This document shows positions 58,836 through 64,000 of a DNA stretch of 64,000 nucleotides, in pieces. The stretch is from UBA9676 sp963730065 (lineage in GTDB: Bacteria > Actinomycetota > Actinomycetes > Streptosporangiales > Streptosporangiaceae). The notes beneath the pieces are model-generated. The model saw only the letters and a list, made by a program, of their open reading frames with translations, ran no database searches and was not told the DNA's origin. Within the stretch, counting starts at the first letter, position 1. Each line of letters opens with the position of its first letter. Where the stretch lies: contig CAVSQL010000025.1 of the NCBI GenBank assembly GCA_963730065.1, forward strand, positions 1 through 64,000, written 5' to 3'. The position numbers and the translations under genes are program-made.

Positions 58836-59897
58836 TCAGCCGACGATGCGAACGGCGCCCACGTAGACGTCCCACATGACCGGCTCCACCTGGACCACCT
58901 CCCCGAAGTTCGGGGCGTCGACCATCAGGCCATTGCCGATGTAGAGACCGACATGCCCGATGTCGGGGTAGAAGAACACCAGGTCCCCGGGTTGCAGGTC
59001 GGCCCGCGCCACGTGCACGCCCATGTTCCACTGGTCGCCGGTGAAGTGCGGCAGGCTGATGCCGACCTGGGCGTAGGCCCACAGCACCAGGCCCGAGCAG
59101 TCGAACGAGCTCGGCCCGGCCGCCCCCCAGATGTAAGGGTCACCCCGCCGGCTCAGCGCGAACTGCAGGGCCTGAGCGCCGATCGTGTTGGCGGTGGGGA
59201 GGTTGATGAGGGGGTAGTTGCCGGTCTTGTTGAAGACGGCCATGGCCCTGGCGAACACCGCGCTGTTGAGAATGTCGATCTTCTTCTGAGCGGCATCCCG
59301 CTTGACGGCCATCTGGGCCGCCAGCTTGGCCATGATCTTGCCCTGCTGCGTCGCGGTTTCCTTGGCCCGCTGGGCCGCCGCCACCGCCGCGGCCATCTGG
59401 CCGATCCGGTCGCCGTTCTCGGTCTGCAGCTGCGCCATGATCGAGGCGCGGCTGAGCAGGTTCTGCGCGTTGCTGCTCGTCAGCAGCTCCAGCGATGTGT
59501 CCATCCCGGTATTCATGTAACTCTGGGCCGCGAGCTGGCCGATGCTGAGCTGGCCGACGCCGAGCCTGATGATGTCCTGGGCGTAGGTACGCTGCGCGAC
59601 CCGCGCCTGGGCCCGTGCCTGGCCGAGCTCGACGCGGAGCCCGTTGTACTGCTCGTCGAGCGAGTTGATCTCGTTCGACAGCGTGCGCGCCCGGGCGACC
59701 ATCGTCTGCAGGTTGGGTGCGGGCTTCGCCGGCGCCGCGGAGCCAACGCCGCTGGGGAGCACCAGGCTGACCAGGGCGGCCGCCCCCACCGCAGTGGCCG
59801 CCCGCCGGCCCAGGGGGCCGTAGCGCCATGGGCGGCGACCATTACGAGCCTGTCGTGGACCACTTTTGCTATGCCTAACGGTAGGCACGTGCTCCAC
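58836..59897 (-). CDS. NlpC/P60 peptidoglycan endopeptidase with coiled coil
   Basis: The 353-residue protein starts with GTG 59897, preceded by AGGAGAGGAG at good spacing. A basic leader and signal peptide (AATAVGAAALVSLVLPSGVG, SAAPAKPAP) is followed by a long coiled coil (residues about 65-235) and the C40 domain: YIWGAAGPSSFDCSGLVLWA with the catalytic Cys, PHFTGDQWNMG, and PDIGHVGLYIGNGLMVDAPN with the His. It cleaves peptide stems in the cell wall, as in RipA-type or Cse-type hydrolases. Upstream lies a 466-bp intergenic region. Confidence 0.93.
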   Translation of the reverse strand: MEHVPTVRHSKSGPRQARNGRRPWRYGPLGRRAATAVGAAALVSLVLPSGVGSAAPAKPAPNLQTMVARARTLSNEINSLDEQYNGLRVELGQARAQARVAQRTYAQDIIRLGVGQLSIGQLAAQSYMNTGMDTSLELLTSSNAQNLLSRASIMAQLQTENGDRIGQMAAAVAAAQRAKETATQQGKIMAKLAAQMAVKRDAAQKKIDILNSAVFARAMAVFNKTGNYPLINLPTANTIGAQALQFALSRRGDPYIWGAAGPSSFDCSGLVLWAYAQVGISLPHFTGDQWNMGVHVARADLQPGDLVFFYPDIGHVGLYIGNGLMVDAPNFGEVVQVEPVMWDVYVGAVRIVG

Positions 59898-60363
59898 GTG
59901 AGCTCCTCTCCTCAAGCGCTGTGCCTCGCCGGAGGCTCCGAGGAGCCGGGTTTGTGCTGGGCGCGGGGCGTCAGCGTCGGTAACGCGTCTGACTAGCGCC
60001 GCATGCTAATGGGTCGGGGGCCTTCCGGGAGGCTAAACGCGTGAAATTTTGCGTCGGGAGTGCGGCGATGAGGATCCGGAATGCCGGACTAGTCAGTTTC
60101 AAGCTCGCGGATAACGGCCGGGCCGCGCTGGCGTTTGGGCAGGTCAGGGCACCATGAATGCCTATCATCTGGCGACGTGATTTGTGCGTGATGGGCACGG
60201 AAATGTTTTACGGCGCCGAGCCTTTAGGCAATCCGTAATTACGCGGTGACGATACGTGGGGCAATTGCCGCTGGTTGCGCAGGGTGACCGGGCGGGGTAA
60301 CGGCAGCGGCCGGACGCCAGCGGCCGGTAGCCATTGGCGGTCACACGCTAGGGTGTGCGGGCA
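59898..60363. other. 466-bp intergenic region upstream of NlpC and acetyltransferase
   Basis: No supported gene is present. It lies between divergent genes and must hold both promoters. It contains a GC-rich hairpin near the NlpC start (CGGAGGCTCCG at 59931-59941) and an A/T-richer patch at 60041-60060. I looked for a cyclic-di-AMP riboswitch, which often precedes NlpC genes in actinobacteria, and found no convincing match to its conserved blocks. Confidence 0.4.
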
Positions 60364-60867
60364 ATGGAATATGCGATCAGACGTGCGCGAACCCAGGACG
60401 TGCGGGCGATCGGCGGACTGGTGGACGACAACACCGGTTCCGGGCGGCTGCTGGCCAAGGCCACCGTCACCCTGTACGAGGACGTGCAGGAGTTCTGGAT
60501 CGCCGAGCGCGTTGCCGACGGCGAAGTCGTCGGCTGCGGGGCTCTTCATGTCATGTGGGAGGACCTGGCCGAGATCCGGACGATCGCGGTACGCGCGGAC
60601 TGCCAGGGAATGGGCATCGGCCACCGGCTGGTAGGGGCGCTGCTGGGCAGCGCGCGCGAACTCGGTGTGCGGCGGGTTTTCGTGCTGACCTTCGCGGTCG
60701 GGTTCTTCGCGGGGCACGGTTTCAAGCCGATCCACGGGTCGCCGGTCTCGCACGAGGTGTACGAGGAATTGCTCCGCTCCTATGACGAAGGCGTCGCCGA
60801 GTTCCTCGACCTCGACCGCGTGAAGCCCAACACCCTGGGCAATACCCGCATGCTGCTGCCTCTCTGA
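60364..60867 (+). CDS. GNAT acetyltransferase, amino-acid N-acetyltransferase (ArgA-like)
   Basis: The 167-residue protein starts MEYAIRRARTQDVRAIGGLV. The acetyl-CoA motif is IRTIAVRADCQGMGIGHRLV, followed by LGVRRVFVLTFAVGFFAGHG (FxxxHGF end of the fold). It has the length and VLT...FFxxHGF pattern of the actinobacterial N-acetylglutamate synthase type. That would feed arginine synthesis. The last 35 residues are a hydrophilic tail. It stands between the NlpC and helicase genes. Confidence 0.82.
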   Translation: MEYAIRRARTQDVRAIGGLVDDNTGSGRLLAKATVTLYEDVQEFWIAERVADGEVVGCGALHVMWEDLAEIRTIAVRADCQGMGIGHRLVGALLGSARELGVRRVFVLTFAVGFFAGHGFKPIHGSPVSHEVYEELLRSYDEGVAEFLDLDRVKPNTLGNTRMLLPL

Positions 60868-60930
60868 TCGCCGGTGCGGCCGGTCCGGCGGCGGATCAGC
60901 CGGTCCCGCCGCCGTATGCCGCTCCGCGGC

Positions 60931-63900
60931 TCACAGGAGGCGCAACTGGCGATCCGCGGGACGCCTGGGCCGCGCCGGGGAGGTGCGGGAGAGCAAGGCC
61001 GGGGAGATCGCGGCCAGGAAGGGTGACGGGCCCGTCGCGGTCACCGCGCCATGCCGGTGGCGCTGGGCGGCGCTGGTCAGGAACAGGTGTGTCCGCGCCC
61101 GGGTCATGCCGACGAACAGCAGGCGCCGCTCTTCGGCGGTGTCCGGCTCCGGCCGGGCCGCCGGGCTCCCGCCGCCGGCCCCGCGTGTGCCCGCCTCACG
61201 ATCGGCCCCGCCGGCCCCACTGTCGGCCGCGCGTGCGCCCGCACCTGGCAGCCACAGCGGCAGCAGGCCACGTTCGCATCCGGCGAGAAATACGGCGCTG
61301 AATTCCAGCCCCTTGGCGGCGTGCATCGTCAGCAAGGTGATCGCGTCGGCGCGCGGGTCCAGCGCATCGGCTTCGGCGCCCAGCGCGATCTCGGTCAGGA
61401 ACCTTTCCAGGTCGGTGCCGCACCGCCGGCCGAGCGGGGCCAGCACCTCGCCCGCCGCCATGACATCCACGGCGGCCGCCCGGCCGGCGGTGCCGCGGCC
61501 GGTGAGGCTGCGCACCGCTGCCGTCAGGCGATCGGCAACCGGGCCGCCGTCCCGATCCCCGCCGGCCGGGTCGGCCAGGCGGATCTCGTGCACGATCTCC
61601 GGTACCGCCGTCCGGCGCTGCAGCAGGTCATGCGAGCGCTTCTGGAACGGGAGCCCGGCCCGGGTCAGCGCCTGGCCGAGCGGGCCGGCCTGGGCGTCGG
61701 TGCGGTAGAGGATGGCGATGTCGGCCAGGGCGAGCCCGTGCGCGGCGTGCCCGTCCGCCCGGCCGGTGTCCAGGGAGTGGAACGACGACCCGCCGAGCAG
61801 CCGGTCGATGGCCCCGGCGATCCAGGCCGCCTCGCCGTGCTCGTCACTGGCCTCGTGAACGGTGATCGTGGGTGCGCTGGTGGCCGCGGTCCGGCCCCCG
61901 CGCGCGCCCGCCCGGCCCGGCTGGCCCAGCCGGCCCGTCCCGCGCCGGGTCCGCCGGGCGACTCCGCCGCGCGCAGGATCCGCCCGGGCACCAGCGTGGC
62001 TGGCGCGATGGCCTGGAGCGCGCCCGCGACGATGACCGGGGCGGACCGGTAGTTGCGCGTCAGGTGGACCGTCGTGGCCCCCGGATAGTCCGCACCGAAA
62101 CGCAGGAAGAAACCCACATCCGCGCCGCGGAAACCATAGATGGCCTGGTCGGGGTCGCCGATGACAGTGAGCCCCGTGCCGTCCCCGCTCAGCAGGGACA
62201 GCAGCGCGTACTGGCTGGTGTCGATGTCCTGGTACTCGTCGACGCTGATCAGCGGCCAGCGCCCGCGCAGCCGGTCCGCCAGCGCGGGATCATCACCCAG
62301 CAGCGTCACCGGCAGGTCGACCAGGCCGTCGAAGTCGACCAGGTCGTGCGCGGCCAGGGCCTTGCCGAGCTCGGCCCGCCGCTCCGGGTCGGTGGCGGCG
62401 GCCGCGAGCAGCTGCCGGGCGGCGCGCGGCGAGCCCGCGACCTCCGCCGCGACGCCCAGCCTGGCCGGCTCGTCGGCGATGCCGAAATCAGGGGTCAGGC
62501 CCGCCCGGGCGGCGTGCTCCCGGAGGATCATCAGGCCAAGCCCGTGGAAGGTGGTGACGGTCAGCCGGCCCGCCTGGTCCGGGGCCAGCTGGTCCAGCCG
62601 CTCGCGCAGCTCCCGGGCCGCCCGGCGGGTGAAGGTGAGGGCGAGGCAGGTCTCGGGCAGCCGGCCGCCCTCGGCCGCCTGTGCCGCGATCCGGTAGGTG
62701 AGCGTGCGCGTCTTGCCCGTGCCCGGTCCCGCGATGATCATCAATGGACCGGCCGCCTCGGCGGCCGCCCGCTGATCGGGGTCGAGCCCGTCCAGCAGGG
62801 ATGCCGGCGCCGCCCGTTTGGCATGCGAAACGCCTGCCGGTGCTGGCTCGATGGCCTTTGGCCCGGCCCGTCCGGGGCCGGCCGTCTCCGGGGCGGGACC
62901 CGTGCCCGCGGCCGCCCGGAGCCCGGGGGCGGGCGCGGCGGCGCCCCCGGCCGGGATCGGTGCCCAGGCCGCCGGCAGGTCGAACAGGGACGCGGACGGG
63001 GCCAGTTCCTCCGGGCGCATCAGCCGGATCACGCCGTACTCCCCGTCGTAGCCGGCCTCCTTGATGACCTCGCCCCGGCGCAGCCGGGTGACCGCCTCCG
63101 CGAGCAGGCTGCCCCCGGCCCGGCCCAGCTCGGTCACGTCGGTCTCGCACAGGATGCGCAGCTCCGGGCCGAAGGTGGCGACGAGCCGGTCCACCTCGGC
63201 GGTGACCGCTTTGCTCTTCGGGCCGGTGGCCTTGATCTCGCCGACGATCTCCGGCAGGGACACCAGGTTGAGGAATCTGGCCGCCCCGGCCGGCTGCTGG
63301 CCCGGCGGCCGGTCGGCCAGTTCGGACACGCGATGCAGCACCCCGACCGTGAGCGGCTTGCCGCAGCCCGGGCAGGTTCCCGAGTGCACGTCGGTCTGGC
63401 TGGGCTCGAACCGGATCCCGCATTTGCGGTGCCCGTCCAGGTGATAGCGGCCGCCCTCGGGGTGGAAGTTGATGGTCCCGGCGAGCCCCGAGCCGGTGCG
63501 CAGCGCATCCGCCATGGCGAAGTAGTCCAGCCCGGTGCCGAATGTGGTCGCCTCCCGGCCGATCATCGGCGGTGAATGGGCGTCGGAGTTGCTCACCAGC
63601 CGGTAGCGGTCGAGCCCCGAGCACATCCAGTTCATCGGTGGATCGGAGGAGAGCCCGGTCTCGACCGCGAAGATATGGTCAGCGAGGTCGAGGTAGCAGT
63701 CGGCCACCGCGTCGAATCCCGATTTGGATCCCAGCACAGCGAACCACGGCGTCCAGATGTGCGCGGGCACCAGGTAGCATCCCGGCCCCCCATTCAGCGT
63801 GATCTCCAGCAGGTGACGCGAGTCAAGGCCGAGGATGGGCCGGCCGTCGGACGCCAGGTTCCCGATCTTGCCCAGGGCGGCGGTGATTGCGCCCGCCGCC

Positions 63901-64000
63901 TCGAATGTGGGCGCATAGAGAAGGTGGTGGACCTTCCTTGTCACCCCGTCGCGTTTGTAGATGGTGGAGATCTCGGCCGAGAGCAGGAACCGCACCTGCG
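60931..64000 (-). pseudogene. EndoQ/PHP-UvrD helicase fusion, frameshifted and cut at right edge
   Basis: The gene enters from the right edge, so its N-terminus is missing. The visible part reads FLLSAEISTIYKRDGVTRKV, HHLLYAPTFEAA, VPAHIWTPWFAVLGSKSGFD, and LVSNSDAHSPPMIGREATTF (PHP-type EndoQ), then a zinc finger (RKCGIRF...TCPGCGKPL). A Pro/Ala linker leads to UvrD: AGPGTGKTRTLTYRIA, SVDEYQDIDTSQ, GDPDQAIYGFRGAD. At about 61890-61975 the frame is lost in a GC-rich tract, and the rest (TVHEASDEHGEAAWIAGAID, TMHAAKGLEFSAVFLAGCER, LLFVGMTRARTHLFLTSAAQ) continues in another frame to 60931. EndoQ cuts at deaminated bases; a helicase partner suggests coupled repair. One base error would explain the break. 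Confidence 0.8.

Noticed and set aside
59898..60363. Cyclic-di-AMP riboswitch upstream of the NlpC/P60 gene
   Set aside because: Expected from other actinobacteria, but I could not find the conserved blocks or a convincing fold. A covariance-model search would decide.

Overview
The window is high-GC DNA with codon use and gene content typical of an actinomycete. WblA/WhiB-type and DUF3180 proteins, a TilS-Hpt-FtsH-FolE-FolP-FolB-FolK run, type III pantothenate kinase and MidA/NuoD2 point to the Actinobacteria. The wblA-ponA and dacB-ftsH-fol neighbourhoods resemble those I recall from Streptomyces and Streptosporangiaceae; family-level placement is inference. No rRNA, CRISPR array, replication origin or complete insertion sequence is visible.

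The window has two halves. Positions 1 to about 26,660 are accessory DNA beside a tRNA-Pro(CGG) gene (26660-26733, minus). The 3' half of that tRNA is repeated in the same orientation at 2883-2926 and 8926-8971, each copy near GCTCCC double repeats. This is the pattern of serial integration at a tRNA 3' end. No integrase is visible, so the islands look decayed or non-autonomous. The far left (1-2205) holds a wrecked lytic transglycosylase/NlpC gene, a small winged-helix regulator with repeats upstream, and a STAS plus response-regulator pair. The first island (2926-8926) carries small membrane or secreted proteins, an NTF2-like protein and an NB-ARC ATPase followed out of frame by a SARP/BTAD regulator.

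The second island (8971-26660) begins with a compact lipid cluster: acyl-ACP desaturase, acyl carrier protein, a methyltransferase with two cyclopropane-synthase domains, a Tat lipoprotein, a FabF-like ketosynthase and a GNAT enzyme resembling N-acyl amino acid synthases. A transposase tail and a large ATPase/TPR regulator follow, then an amidase pair. Next comes a 4.3-kb stretch of tiny genes punctuated by nine copies of a roughly 45-bp repeat, and a PAPS sulfotransferase next to the tRNA.

Positions 26,786-64,000 are ordinary chromosome. The order is: metallophosphoesterase, YqeY, a class A penicillin-binding protein, WblA, two ArsA/Get3-type ATPases, a slipin, DUF4177, RidA, NUDIX, metallo-beta-lactamase fold, Crp, pyrophosphatase, DacB, a zincin, TilS, Hpt, FtsH, the folate genes with an MprF-like protein, DUF3180, NuoD2 with its probable methyltransferase partner MidA, DUF2520, PanC, CoaX, DUF4389, LysS, an NlpC/P60 hydrolase, an ArgA-like acetyltransferase and an EndoQ/PHP-UvrD fusion cut by the right edge. 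ATGA, GTGA and TTGA stop/start overlaps are frequent and suggest translational coupling. folK and the UvrD part of the last gene show apparent frameshifts in GC-rich tracts. Several minisatellites (18, 21 and 33 bp) lie in or between the core genes.
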